In this document: one piece after another, positions 1 through 8,129 of the stretch
Numbering within the stretch: the stretch's first letter is position 1
Layout: each line of letters begins with the position of its first letter
DNA from: Planctomycetota bacterium
GTDB taxonomy: Bacteria; Planctomycetota; UBA8742; UBA2392
Direction: 5' to 3'
Assembly (NCBI GenBank): GCA_020848275.1
Contig: JADLAK010000015.1
Span: 124,001 to 188,000, forward strand
Length of the DNA: 64,000 bases
Translations under genes and position numbers: made by a program
The notes under the pieces: model-generated
The model's input: only the letters and a program-made list of their open reading frames with translations
Told to the model about the DNA's origin: nothing
Databases searched by the model: none

Positions 1-193
1 ACTTGCTGTAGCCGCCAAGTTCTTTGTAGTGCCCCGCGACCTCGTCTACGCGGGCCTTGCGCGCCTCGTTGAAACCAAAAACGCCCGAAACAAAACAATA
101 GGCTTCCCCCGGGCAGGGGTCGAAACGTTTGCAGCAACCGGGGGTTGGGCCGCCAAAGGCGGCAATAAAGAGCGTGTCGATTTTGGATTTCAT
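1..193 (-). CDS. Ferrochelatase-like protein, N-terminal 64 residues (cut by window edge)
   Basis: A reverse-strand frame opens with ATG at 193-191 and runs off base 1 without a stop. It starts MKSKIDTLFIAAFGGP and reaches VDEVAGHYKELGGYSK at the edge. A beta-strand ending in GGP, then an RxxxVxxHY helix and a GGxS turn about 55 residues later, is the N-terminal pattern of ferrochelatases, which insert Fe(II) into protoporphyrin or coproporphyrin. Between GGP and the helix, four cysteines (C20, C21, C27, C32) fall in a short stretch that ordinary ferrochelatases lack. The start is chosen because it lies directly before the first strand; the Shine-Dalgarno sequence is weak. It is divergent from rseP. 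The family call is by pattern on a fragment only, so moderate. Confidence 0.55.
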   Translation of the reverse strand, partial: MKSKIDTLFIAAFGGPTPGCCKRFDPCPGEAYCFVSGVFGFNEARKARVDEVAGHYKELGGYSK

Positions 194-314
194 GGATTCC
201 GCTGCCTTGCCCGCACGTTTGATAATGCGTGGAACGCGGCCACGGTCAAGCGGCTTATAAAGGAGTTGGCAGGCCCGGTTAGTGGAAATCCCCCGGCGCG
301 CCGATAACATCGCC

Positions 315-2333
315 ATGATGACTCTCATCTATATTCTGCAGGTCCTGGTCGGCTTTGGCTTCATCATCTTCATCCATGAGATGGGCCACTTCCTCGCCGC
401 CAAGAAGGTCGGCATTCGCGTGCACGCCTTCAGCGTTGGCTTCCCGGCATGGCTGCCGTTCGTCAAGATTCCTGAACGCTGGATGAACATCGTCAAGGTC
501 AAATGGGGCGAGACCGAATATCGCCTTGGCTGGGTTCCCTTCGGCGGCTACGTGCAGATGCAGGGACAGGCCGACAGCCCCGGGCAGATGGACGCCGCAA
601 CAAAGGACGACAAGGGCGACTACCGCAACAAGGGATATTGGCAGAAGACGCTGGTGTTGTGGGGCGGCGTGACCATGAACGCCATTACCGCAATCGTGTT
701 TTTCATCCTCGCCTTCCAGATCGGGGTAACGTTCATAGAGCCCACCGTGGGCGCCGTCAGCCCGCAAAGCAAAGCCTGGATGGAAAATGAAGTGCAGGTG
801 GGCGACCACATCACCAAGGTCAATGGCCGCAACGTTGATGACTTCGAAGACGTCGTCTACGCCGGCATTTTCGACGGCGGCGACAAAATCAACATCGAGG
901 TTGAGCGCAAGGTAGACGGCAAGACCGTCAGCAAGTCCATCGACATCCCGCTCGACAAAAACGACACGTTCGGGTTGATGTTGCCCGGCATCGGCGCCAA
1001 GCGGCGTGTGGTGATCGAAAAAGACGAGGCAGACCGCTTCCCCGCCAGCCTCGGCGATAACCGGCCACAGGAAGGCGACGAGATCGTTGCTATCAACGGT
1101 CGCCCCGTGCTGAACGAGGAATACGCCGTAGGCAACCTCGCGGTTTCGCGCGGCGAGGTAGAGCTGACGCTGCGCCGCGGCACCGAGAAAGAGTGGAAGG
1201 TCAACTACACTCCGGCACGCCATTTCACATCCGGCGCGGGCATCGGCGGATTCACGGCGGGCATGGGCGTGGTTCCGGCGCCCTACGTCAGCAACGTGCG
1301 CAGAAACGGTGCGGGCGACAAGGCGGGTCTGCGCAAGGGCGACCGTATCGTCGGTTATCGCGCCGACGGCGGCGAGGCCCGCGAAATCGGCGGCTTTGCC
1401 GAGCTCACGATGGCCGTCGATGAATCCAAGGGCCGCAACCTGACGCTGATTGTCGAGCGCGACGGCGGCAGGATCGAACTGCCCTCTGCCCCCACCGAAA
1501 AACCCAGCACACCGGGCCGCTACGAATTGGCCATCTCGATTTCCAACGCCAAACCGCCTGCCGAGGCCGACAAGCCCGCGGAAATGGTCCCGCCCAAGGA
1601 AGTGAAAATCTACGCCGTGCGCCCGGGCAGCGTTGCCGAAAAAGCCGGCGTCAAGGTCGGCGACATCGTCACGGGCGCCAAGGTCGGCGGCGAGCCGATC
1701 TTGAACAAGGAAAATAAGGACGGCGGCTTCGATCTCGGCTCATTTGGCCTCACGTTCATCTCCGCCTACGACGACGCCACGCGCAAGACCAAGGAAGTCA
1801 CGCTGACACTCAAGCGCGGCGAGGAAACCCAGACCGTCAGCTTCACTCCGGATGTCGACGGCCCCGAAAGCGTGGCGTTCATGAAGTTGTCAGTGGCCGA
1901 GCAGCGCAGCGCCCCGGTGCGTTATGGCATCGGCGAGGCGATCACACAGGGCTTCCACCACAGCAAGAAAGTCGCCTACAAGATCATCATGACGCTGGGC
2001 GGCCTGTTCACGGGCAAGATCAGCGTCACGCACCTCGGCGGGCCTATTGTGATCGCTAAGCGTTCCTACAGCCTCGCGGGCTGGGGCGCGGGCACGCTGA
2101 TTTTCTTCCTCGCGTTCATCAGCCTCAACCTGGCGATCGTCAACCTGCTGCCCATTCCCGTGCTTGACGGCGGCCAGTGGCTGATCGTGACCATCGAGAA
2201 AATCGCCGGGCGGCCCATCCCCGCTGCGGTCATGAACGTCGTCGGCCTCGTCAGCTTCATCTTCGTGCTTGGCCTGATGCTGTTCGTGCTTGGCAACGAC
2301 ATCGTGACGGTGCTCGTGCGCAAGTGGGTGTAG
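315..2333 (+). CDS. rseP: RseP-family site-2 intramembrane zinc protease with about four PDZ domains
   Basis: Inner-membrane metalloprotease; the family cuts membrane-spanning substrates such as anti-sigma factors and signal-peptide remnants. The zinc motif HEMGH is at residues 21-25 in the first membrane helix, and NLLPIPVLDGG, carrying the third zinc ligand, is at about 610-620 before a final membrane helix. A further helix lies near 112-135. PDZ-like segments with GDxIxxxNG or GDxI cores are visible at about 135-215, 232-298, 315-392 and 428-515. At 672 residues it is about 220 longer than E. coli RseP, which has two PDZ domains. Start set at ATG 315 (ATG 318 follows); the in-frame extension to 282 has no family similarity. 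The next gene lies beyond a repeat-bearing spacer. Confidence 0.9.
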   Translation: MMTLIYILQVLVGFGFIIFIHEMGHFLAAKKVGIRVHAFSVGFPAWLPFVKIPERWMNIVKVKWGETEYRLGWVPFGGYVQMQGQADSPGQMDAATKDDKGDYRNKGYWQKTLVLWGGVTMNAITAIVFFILAFQIGVTFIEPTVGAVSPQSKAWMENEVQVGDHITKVNGRNVDDFEDVVYAGIFDGGDKINIEVERKVDGKTVSKSIDIPLDKNDTFGLMLPGIGAKRRVVIEKDEADRFPASLGDNRPQEGDEIVAINGRPVLNEEYAVGNLAVSRGEVELTLRRGTEKEWKVNYTPARHFTSGAGIGGFTAGMGVVPAPYVSNVRRNGAGDKAGLRKGDRIVGYRADGGEAREIGGFAELTMAVDESKGRNLTLIVERDGGRIELPSAPTEKPSTPGRYELAISISNAKPPAEADKPAEMVPPKEVKIYAVRPGSVAEKAGVKVGDIVTGAKVGGEPILNKENKDGGFDLGSFGLTFISAYDDATRKTKEVTLTLKRGEETQTVSFTPDVDGPESVAFMKLSVAEQRSAPVRYGIGEAITQGFHHSKKVAYKIIMTLGGLFTGKISVTHLGGPIVIAKRSYSLAGWGAGTLIFFLAFISLNLAIVNLLPIPVLDGGQWLIVTIEKIAGRPIPAAVMNVVGLVSFIFVLGLMLFVLGNDIVTVLVRKWV

Positions 2334-2340
2334 TCCGAGC

Positions 2341-2421
2341 CAATTCAAAATGAAAAATTCAAAATTCAAAATTGAGGCCCGCGTTGGCGCTCATTTTGAA
2401 TTTTGCATTTTGAAATTTGCA
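2341..2421. repeat. Inverted-repeat spacer element, TTCAAAA family
   Basis: Left arm 2341-2374 is built of tandem TTCAAAA-like units; the right arm 2391-2420 is its approximate reverse complement (TTTTGAA units), with a GC-rich 16-base centre. It fills the spacer between rseP and the sulfatase-like gene and could act as a hairpin terminator. A relative is at 60391. Confidence 0.75.
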
Positions 2422-2456
2422 TCCCTGTGTAACCCTGCTTTCCAGGACACGGGCGA

Positions 2457-4436
2457 ATGAACCAGAACGCCGACAATCGTCAAAGCATCCTAAAGCAGCG
2501 CGGCGGCATCTGGTCCGTAATCGGGGTGCTGCTGGTCGCGGGCATTGTCGCCACCTTCGTCATCCAGACCTTGCCCAAGCCCAAGCCTCCGGCGCCTTTC
2601 GAAGCCGACACGCCCCGGCATCTAATCGTCATCAGCATCGACACCCTGCGCGCCGACCACATCGGCGCCTACGGCCACAAGGCCGCCAAAACGCCGATAC
2701 TCGACAACCTTGCCGCCGAGGGCGTGATGTTCGAGCGCCATTACACCTGCTATCCGCTGACGCTGCCGTCACACCTGACGCAACTCACGGGCGTCAGCAC
2801 GCTCGGCCACCGCGTGCGTGACAACCTGTATCATCGGCTGGCGCCGCAGATCATCACGCTGCCCGAAGTCCTGAACAAAAACGGTTTCACCTGCGGCGCG
2901 TTCGTTTCGGCCTACACGATGCACGGCGGCAGCGGCATTGAGCGCGGCTTTGCGGTCTACGATGACGAGGGCGTCAACTCGACGCCGCCCGGCCGCATGA
3001 CAGTGCCTGAACGCAAAGCCGAGGACACGCTTGCTCGAGCGGCGAAGTGGCTGGAAAAAGTCGGCACGGAAAAACGCCTGTTCTGCTACATCCACTTGTT
3101 CGACCCGCATGCGCCGTATGATCCGCCGGCAGACCTGAAAGCCGAGTTCGCGGGCAAACCCAACGGGCTTTACGACGCTGAAATCGCATACACTGACCGC
3201 GAGCTCGGCAAGTTCTTCAACAAAGCCAAAGCGCTGGGGATTTTCGACAACGCGCTGGTTGTCGTTACCGCCGACCACGGCGAAGGCCTGGGCGAACACG
3301 ACGAACTCTCCCACGGCTACTTTTGCTACGACACCACGACGCACATCCCGCTGATTCTCCGTGGCGGCAAGACCATCAAGGCCGGCGGCCGGCCCGCGGC
3401 GATCACACGCAACTACGACCTCTCTCCGACGCTGATGGAACTGCTCGGCGTCGAGGACGGCGTGTTTGCCGCGCAATTTCACGGTCGCAGTCTGCGGGAT
3501 GTGTGTGAGAATCCTGCGTTCGACCCCGGCCTCAACGCGTACATCGAAAGCCACTACGGTTACATCAACACGGGCTGGGCGAAAATTCGCGGCCTGCGCG
3601 GCAAAGACGCGCTGACGCTGTTCTCGGGCGAGCTGGTCGAACGGTTGGAGGACCCTGCGCAAACTAACAATGTCGCAGCACAACGCGCTGACGCGGTGGC
3701 GAAGGACCGCGAGGAAATCGCGCGCACATTAAATTCGCTGCGGCCGCCCGCGGGCGCGCGCGTTCACAAGCCGGGCGACCCGGGCCTCGGCACGCCGTAT
3801 CCCGGCGAAAGTTTCAGCGAGCAAAGCTTCGAGGCCGAAAACATCGCCGACACGCGCGACAACAAGGCGCCCTCGACACAGGCCAAACAACTCCTGCGCT
3901 ACCAGGAAGCTGAACTCGCCTACGACGAAGAACGTTTTGAAGCCTGCGCCGCGATGCTGCGCGACTTGCTCAAGCAGGCGCCGGACCTCGTGCCCGCGCG
4001 CAAGTTGCTCGCCGCCGTCAACCAGTTGCGCGTGCAGCGCGAGACCAAAACGCTCGATGACGACGACGCCTATCGTATGACGCAGGAAGCCTTCGAGAAC
4101 TTGCTTGCCGGCGCGGAGCAGATCGAGCGCACGGGCAATCGCGAGGCCGCCTACCGCATGCGCCTCAACGCGGCGTTGCTGGCATGTTGGCTGGGCAAAG
4201 ACCAATTGTTCGAAAAGGCCTACGCCCCCTACCGCGCCGTGCCTACGCCGGAGTTGCAGTGGTTGCTTTTCATTGCACGCTACATCGACGGCGAAAAGAA
4301 GGCCGAGTTCATCGCTGAAGCCGAGACGTTCCTGAAATCGGCCAGGCTCCCCGAAAACGTGCGCCATGACGCGCAAGCGACGCTCCAGCTCATGCGCGAA
4401 GGCAAACCCCTGAAACTCGCCCCGTGGGAACAGTAG
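2457..4436 (+). CDS. Membrane-anchored sulfatase/alkaline-phosphatase-superfamily protein
   Basis: 659 residues. A membrane anchor at about 20-37 places the catalytic part outside the inner membrane. The fold is shown by VISIDTLRADHIGAYG near 58-73 (first metal ligand D62), LTLPSHLTQLTG from 101, and TADHGEGLGEH at about residues 270-280. The nucleophile position reads T-L-P-S-H, not the C-x-P-S-R of formylglycine sulfatases, so Thr or Ser would be the nucleophile and the protein more likely acts as a phosphodiesterase or phosphotransferase. From about 480 on the sequence is helical and Ala/Leu-rich, resembling TPR repeats. Substrate unknown. Its TAG stop is the first three bases of the TTAGGG array that follows. 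Confidence 0.75.
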   Translation: MNQNADNRQSILKQRGGIWSVIGVLLVAGIVATFVIQTLPKPKPPAPFEADTPRHLIVISIDTLRADHIGAYGHKAAKTPILDNLAAEGVMFERHYTCYPLTLPSHLTQLTGVSTLGHRVRDNLYHRLAPQIITLPEVLNKNGFTCGAFVSAYTMHGGSGIERGFAVYDDEGVNSTPPGRMTVPERKAEDTLARAAKWLEKVGTEKRLFCYIHLFDPHAPYDPPADLKAEFAGKPNGLYDAEIAYTDRELGKFFNKAKALGIFDNALVVVTADHGEGLGEHDELSHGYFCYDTTTHIPLILRGGKTIKAGGRPAAITRNYDLSPTLMELLGVEDGVFAAQFHGRSLRDVCENPAFDPGLNAYIESHYGYINTGWAKIRGLRGKDALTLFSGELVERLEDPAQTNNVAAQRADAVAKDREEIARTLNSLRPPAGARVHKPGDPGLGTPYPGESFSEQSFEAENIADTRDNKAPSTQAKQLLRYQEAELAYDEERFEACAAMLRDLLKQAPDLVPARKLLAAVNQLRVQRETKTLDDDDAYRMTQEAFENLLAGAEQIERTGNREAAYRMRLNAALLACWLGKDQLFEKAYAPYRAVPTPELQWLLFIARYIDGEKKAEFIAEAETFLKSARLPENVRHDAQATLQLMREGKPLKLAPWEQ

Positions 4437-4530
4437 GGTTAGGGTTAGGGTTAGGGTTAGGGTTAGGGGCGGGACATCGTTAGACTGCTGCGCAGTTATT
4501 CTATCCCCAGCCCTAAACCTAACCCTAAAC
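4434..4530. repeat. Inverted-repeat spacer element with telomere-like TTAGGG array
   Basis: Six tandem TAGGGT units fill 4434-4469 (the last reads TAGGGG) and include the upstream gene's stop codon. The right arm 4511-4530 carries CCCTAA units in reverse complement and ends two bases before the next ATG (4533). The centre includes a small palindrome, CTGCTGCGCAG. The G-rich strand is coding-sense, so an RNA or DNA quadruplex is possible as an alternative to a hairpin. Confidence 0.85.
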
Positions 4531-4532
4531 GA

Positions 4533-5363
4533 ATGCTTCTCGGCTACAACACCAACGGTTTTGCCTTTCACCGCCTCGAGGACGCAATCGACATCATCGC
4601 TGATTGCGGCTACCACTGCGTCGCGCTCACACTCGACGTCCACCACCTCGACCCCTTTAACTGCACGCCAGCGGACGTCCACGCCGTCGCCGCGCAACTT
4701 GGACGCCGTGGATTGTCGTGCGTGATCGAAACCGGCTCGCGTTACCTACTCGACGCGCGGCGCAAACACCGGCCGACGTTGATTGACGACGACCCGGAAC
4801 CGCGCATACAGTTTCTGCACCGCGCCGCCGAAATCGCCGAGGACCTTGGCGCCCTGTGCATCTCTTATTGGTCCGGCGCGCGCCCTGAAGACGGCCATCA
4901 CACCGACGAAGAGCTCTTCAGGCGCCTGACGCCGCAAATTGGACATATCGAAAGCGTCTGCCAAAATCACGGAGTGCGCGCCGCCTTGGAACCTGAACCC
5001 GGTATGCTGGTTGCAACGATGGCGGACTATGAACGACTGTCCGCCCTCTGCGGCGGTCGGCCCGGCCTCACCCTCGATATCGGCCATCTTAAATGCCTCG
5101 AAAGCAACGAGCCCCACGAATACCTATCCCAGTACCAAGACGTGCTTTACAATGTGCAACTTGACGACATGCTTCCGGGACGGCATCAACACCTCTTCTT
5201 TGGGGAAGGTGCGGTGCGGTTTGAGCCGGTGTTCAAGACGCTGGCTGAAATCGGCTTCAAGGGCCCCGCTTGCGTGGAATTGAGCGACGCCAGCCGCAAC
5301 GCGGTAGAGACGGCGCGGCGCGCCAAGGATTTCCTGGATCGGTTCAAGAGCCTTTCCGGGTAG
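4533..5363 (+). CDS. Xylose-isomerase-like TIM-barrel sugar isomerase/epimerase
   Basis: 276 residues, soluble. The opening MLLGYNTNGFAFHRLEDAI, the metal-ligand-like ALEPEPGM near residue 154, LTLDIGHL near 182, VQLDDM near 211 and ACVELSDAS near 250 follow the order of acidic and histidine ligands in the AP-endonuclease-2/xylose-isomerase-like family. These enzymes isomerise or epimerise sugars or sugar phosphates with a divalent metal. The substrate cannot be read from the sequence. It starts immediately after the right arm of the TTAGGG element. Confidence 0.7.
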   Translation: MLLGYNTNGFAFHRLEDAIDIIADCGYHCVALTLDVHHLDPFNCTPADVHAVAAQLGRRGLSCVIETGSRYLLDARRKHRPTLIDDDPEPRIQFLHRAAEIAEDLGALCISYWSGARPEDGHHTDEELFRRLTPQIGHIESVCQNHGVRAALEPEPGMLVATMADYERLSALCGGRPGLTLDIGHLKCLESNEPHEYLSQYQDVLYNVQLDDMLPGRHQHLFFGEGAVRFEPVFKTLAEIGFKGPACVELSDASRNAVETARRAKDFLDRFKSLSG

Positions 5364-5384
5364 TCCGAATGCGGACAGTGCGCA

Positions 5385-5474
5385 GCGCCGGACGAGCAGA
5401 TCAAGAAGGCCGAGCGGCCGCGTGGTTGAAAACCACGCAGAGCGAGGACGACGCGGAGATGCGAAGTCCGCTGC
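5385..5474 (+). repeat. Dispersed structured element, copy A
   Basis: 90 bases. Outer arms GCG-C-CGGAC (5385-5393) and GTCCG-C-TGC (5466-5474) pair around one C-C mismatch. Inside is a hairpin, GCGTGGTT/AACCACGC, at 5420-5438 with loop GAA. Copies B (20176) and C (26003) keep the fold with different bases. It lies 38 bases before the gene at 5512, in the same direction. Confidence 0.8.
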
Positions 5475-5511
5475 AAGCAGTGCACCATGAGGATTGATCG
5501 GATAGGCTCCA

Positions 5512-6093
5512 ATGCCGGCGCCGTACGAAAACTTCGACGACCTGACGATCACCGAGCTCGGTCGGACGATACTGCGTTATTTGCTGAACCTGCAGGTCGA
5601 ATACGGTCACCGCAACGCGTCATTCCGCAAGGTGCGTATCGACCTGCTGCGTGAAGTCGACGCTCACAAGCCCGCGGGCAGCTTCAACTGGGGCTTCGAG
5701 GCGGTCTTCACGCAGGAACTTCACGTGCTTGAGGAACTTGGGCTGATTTCCGTCAAGTACGGCTCCGGGGCGATCATGGCCGGTCGTACCCGCAACCAGA
5801 TCTACAACCTGTCGCTGACCGACGACGGCACGGAAACGGCGCGCACAATTGTCGACCGCGACAACGCCAAAAAAGCTGCCGAGGCCAAAACCGCCGATAC
5901 CCAGGAAGAGAGCGACCGCGACGACAGCACCGCGCAAAGCGCGATGGACGCGGAAACCATTGTCGATGAGGGTGTGATCGACGCCAGCCCCACGGTCGCC
6001 CCGCCGCCCCCGCAGCCGGAACCGCCGGAAAAACCCTCGACTGCGGAGATCGCCCCCACGGGCAAGATCGAGCCTCCGCAGAAACTGCCCTGA
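5512..6093 (+). CDS. Unknown protein, possible winged-helix domain with acidic/Pro-rich tail
   Basis: 193 residues; I do not recognise the family. Residues 10-115 alternate helices and short strands: ELGRTILRYLLNLQVEYG, then KVRIDLLREVD, then LHVLEELGLISVKYG and a final strand before LTDDG. This order (helices, a 'late' helix, then a hydrophobic wing) resembles a winged helix. The last 70 residues are charged and then proline-rich (PPPPQPEPPEK), so probably disordered. It directly follows structured element A and precedes tatC by 38 bases; that may put it in the tatC operon. No membrane segment or signal peptide. Confidence 0.55.
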   Translation: MPAPYENFDDLTITELGRTILRYLLNLQVEYGHRNASFRKVRIDLLREVDAHKPAGSFNWGFEAVFTQELHVLEELGLISVKYGSGAIMAGRTRNQIYNLSLTDDGTETARTIVDRDNAKKAAEAKTADTQEESDRDDSTAQSAMDAETIVDEGVIDASPTVAPPPPQPEPPEKPSTAEIAPTGKIEPPQKLP

Positions 6094-6131
6094 TTCCCAA
6101 TTCGCGGGCGGGGCGATAACGTAGCCAACGC

Positions 6132-7490
6132 ATGACCACGCCCGTCGACGACGAAGTTCCATTTTCCAGCCATCTGGACGAGCTGCGCCGTCGCCTGATC
6201 TGGGTCGTGGCGTTTTTCTTTGTCGCCTTCAGCGCGGCCTTTGGCTGGGGCGCCGACCCAGTGGTGCGATACATCCAGGAACTAGCCTTCATCACCAACC
6301 CGATCACGGGCCAGGCCGTACGGATCAAACTCAGCGTCATCAGCCCGATGGAAACCTTCAGCACCACCATGAACGTGAGCCTGTATCTCGCGCTCACGGC
6401 GACTTACCCCTTTGCGATGTTCCAGGTCTGGCGTTTCATCGCGCCGGGCCTTTACCGCAACGAACGAAGGTTCGCGCTGTTTTTGATCCCCGCGATTTTC
6501 GTCTTGTTTTTCACGGGCGCGGCCTTTGGCCGTTACGTGCTGCTTCCCTTCAGCATTCCGTTCCTGCTTGGCTTCAACATCGCAAACTTCAACGTCGAGC
6601 CGGCCTATACCCTGCAGGCGTTTTTGTCGCTGGTGTTTGCGATGACCTTTGGGCTCGGGCTGATTTTCCAGGTGCCGCTGATCGTCGCGCCGCTGATTCG
6701 ATTCAATGTCGTCGCGCCGGATTTCTTTGCCAAGAAACGCAAGTACACCATCGTCATTTCCATCATTATCGGCGCGCTGGTGTCCCCCACGGGCAACCCC
6801 GCCGACATGTTCGTTGCGGCGGCGCCGGTATTTTTACTGGTCGAGGGCGGCGTCGCGCTTGGCCGGTTGTGGCGTTATCGCGCGCTCAAGGCGGCCCAGC
6901 GCAAGGCCGAGGCCGCACAGGCTCGCGGCGAGCCGGTGGACCTGGAAAACCTCGCGGGCGGCCTCGCCATCGACCTCGAAAAGAAGCTCAAGGAACTTTC
7001 CAGCGGCGGCGCGCGTAAGCTGGCGCGCGAGTTTTTCAGCGGCATCAGGGAAGCCAAACAAGCCTGGGCCGAGGAAGCCGGCGAGCCCGCCAAGAAGGCT
7101 ACGCCCGAGGACATGCGCTCGCTGTTTGACGACGACTACAAAGACAGCGACCGGTCCCCGTCGCCGGTGCGGCTGAAAAAACCACCGCCGAAGGGGAAAA
7201 AAGCGTTGGCAGCAGGTCAAGTCTCGGAAACTACAGTCCCCTTAGCGCCGGCTCCGCTTGCCACCGCCCCCGTGGCACCCGCCAAAATTGAAGAACACCC
7301 CGATCGGCCGTGGGTCGAGGGCGTGAACGAGGAACTCGCGCGTTACATCGATGACCGCATCGCCTGCCGGCTCGATGAATTGACGGATCGGCGCGTACGC
7401 CCCATGCTGCAACAGGCGCTGCTTGAATGGGGCGAGAAGTTCAAACAGGAGTTGCGCGAAAACGGGAAGGGCAACGGGCATGCCGGCTAA
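6132..7490 (+). CDS. tatC: TatC, twin-arginine translocase core, with a long C-terminal extension
   Basis: Inner-membrane receptor for folded proteins with RR signal peptides. The family motif SHLDELRRRL is at residues 13-22 just before the first membrane helix, followed by the usual six-helix pattern and SVISPMETFSTTMNVSLYLA in the first periplasmic stretch. TatC proteins are normally about 250 residues. Here about 200 more follow residue 250: a charged helical part with KKL/EEAGE, then a proline-rich linker and a final helix rich in R and E. No TatA/TatB gene is in the window. It overlaps kdsC by 11 bases, so the two are likely co-translated. Confidence 0.93.
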   Translation: MTTPVDDEVPFSSHLDELRRRLIWVVAFFFVAFSAAFGWGADPVVRYIQELAFITNPITGQAVRIKLSVISPMETFSTTMNVSLYLALTATYPFAMFQVWRFIAPGLYRNERRFALFLIPAIFVLFFTGAAFGRYVLLPFSIPFLLGFNIANFNVEPAYTLQAFLSLVFAMTFGLGLIFQVPLIVAPLIRFNVVAPDFFAKKRKYTIVISIIIGALVSPTGNPADMFVAAAPVFLLVEGGVALGRLWRYRALKAAQRKAEAAQARGEPVDLENLAGGLAIDLEKKLKELSSGGARKLAREFFSGIREAKQAWAEEAGEPAKKATPEDMRSLFDDDYKDSDRSPSPVRLKKPPPKGKKALAAGQVSETTVPLAPAPLATAPVAPAKIEEHPDRPWVEGVNEELARYIDDRIACRLDELTDRRVRPMLQQALLEWGEKFKQELRENGKGNGHAG

Positions 7491-8091
7491 GAAAACAGGC
7501 AAACAGACCTCGACCAAAGTGCGCCAGGCAAAACTGACGGCGCCGGCACGCGAGGAATGGGCCGGCATCAAACTTGTCGCCACCGACGTCGACGGCGTGA
7601 TGACTGACGGCACCGTCCTTTACGGCGCGCAAGGCGAACTCGCCAAAAACTTTTTCATCCACGACGGCATGGGCCTGCGGCTGCTGGAGGCCGCGGGCAT
7701 CCGCGTGTGCGTCATTACCAGCGAAGACAGCCAGCTCGTACACCAGCGCGTCAGCCGCCTGATGCTCAGCGCCTACAAGCCCGGAATGAAGCGCAAGGGC
7801 GAAGCGTTGAAAAGCCTGATGACCAGCTACGGCGTGATTAGGCAGCAGACGGTTTATATCGGCGACGACGTCAATGACGCCGAGGCCCTGGAGGCCGCGG
7901 GCATCGGCGTCTGCCCGCCCGAGGCGTCGAAATCCGCCCGGGACCGCGCACGTTACACCACCAAGGCTCCCGGTGGCCGCGGCGCCCTGCGTGAAGTCGC
8001 GGACCTGATCCTCGAGGCCAAGGGACTGGACCCTGTCACCCTTTGGCGCAGCATTCACCCCGACGTGTCGTCGTCGGGCAACAAGGTTTGA
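7480..8091 (+). CDS. kdsC: KdsC-type HAD phosphatase (KDO 8-phosphate phosphatase)
   Basis: 203 residues. VATDVDGVMTDG at about 33-44 carries the nucleophile and acid/base Asp pair (D36, D38). ITSEDSQLVHQR is motif II, and YIGDDVNDAEALEAAG is motif IV. The small C0-type HAD layout without a cap domain is that of KdsC, which removes phosphate from 3-deoxy-manno-octulosonate 8-phosphate for lipopolysaccharide core synthesis. Start ATG 7480 is preceded by GGGAAGGG and overlaps the tatC stop. The first 28 residues are basic and outside the domain. No kdsA/kdsD is nearby. Confidence 0.85.
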   Translation: MPAKKTGKQTSTKVRQAKLTAPAREEWAGIKLVATDVDGVMTDGTVLYGAQGELAKNFFIHDGMGLRLLEAAGIRVCVITSEDSQLVHQRVSRLMLSAYKPGMKRKGEALKSLMTSYGVIRQQTVYIGDDVNDAEALEAAGIGVCPPEASKSARDRARYTTKAPGGRGALREVADLILEAKGLDPVTLWRSIHPDVSSSGNKV

Positions 8092-8129
8092 CGGCAACGG
8101 GGCTCAACGCATACACTTCAGGCTCGATC

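Noticed and set aside
29-307. 92-residue plus-strand frame at the window start
   Set aside because: It is antisense to the ferrochelatase-like frame, and the opposite strand shows the better protein pattern (GGP, HYxxxGG).
4434-4530. TTAGGG array as a chromosome end or telomere
   Set aside because: It is internal, only six units, and faces a reverse-complement arm like the other spacer elements.
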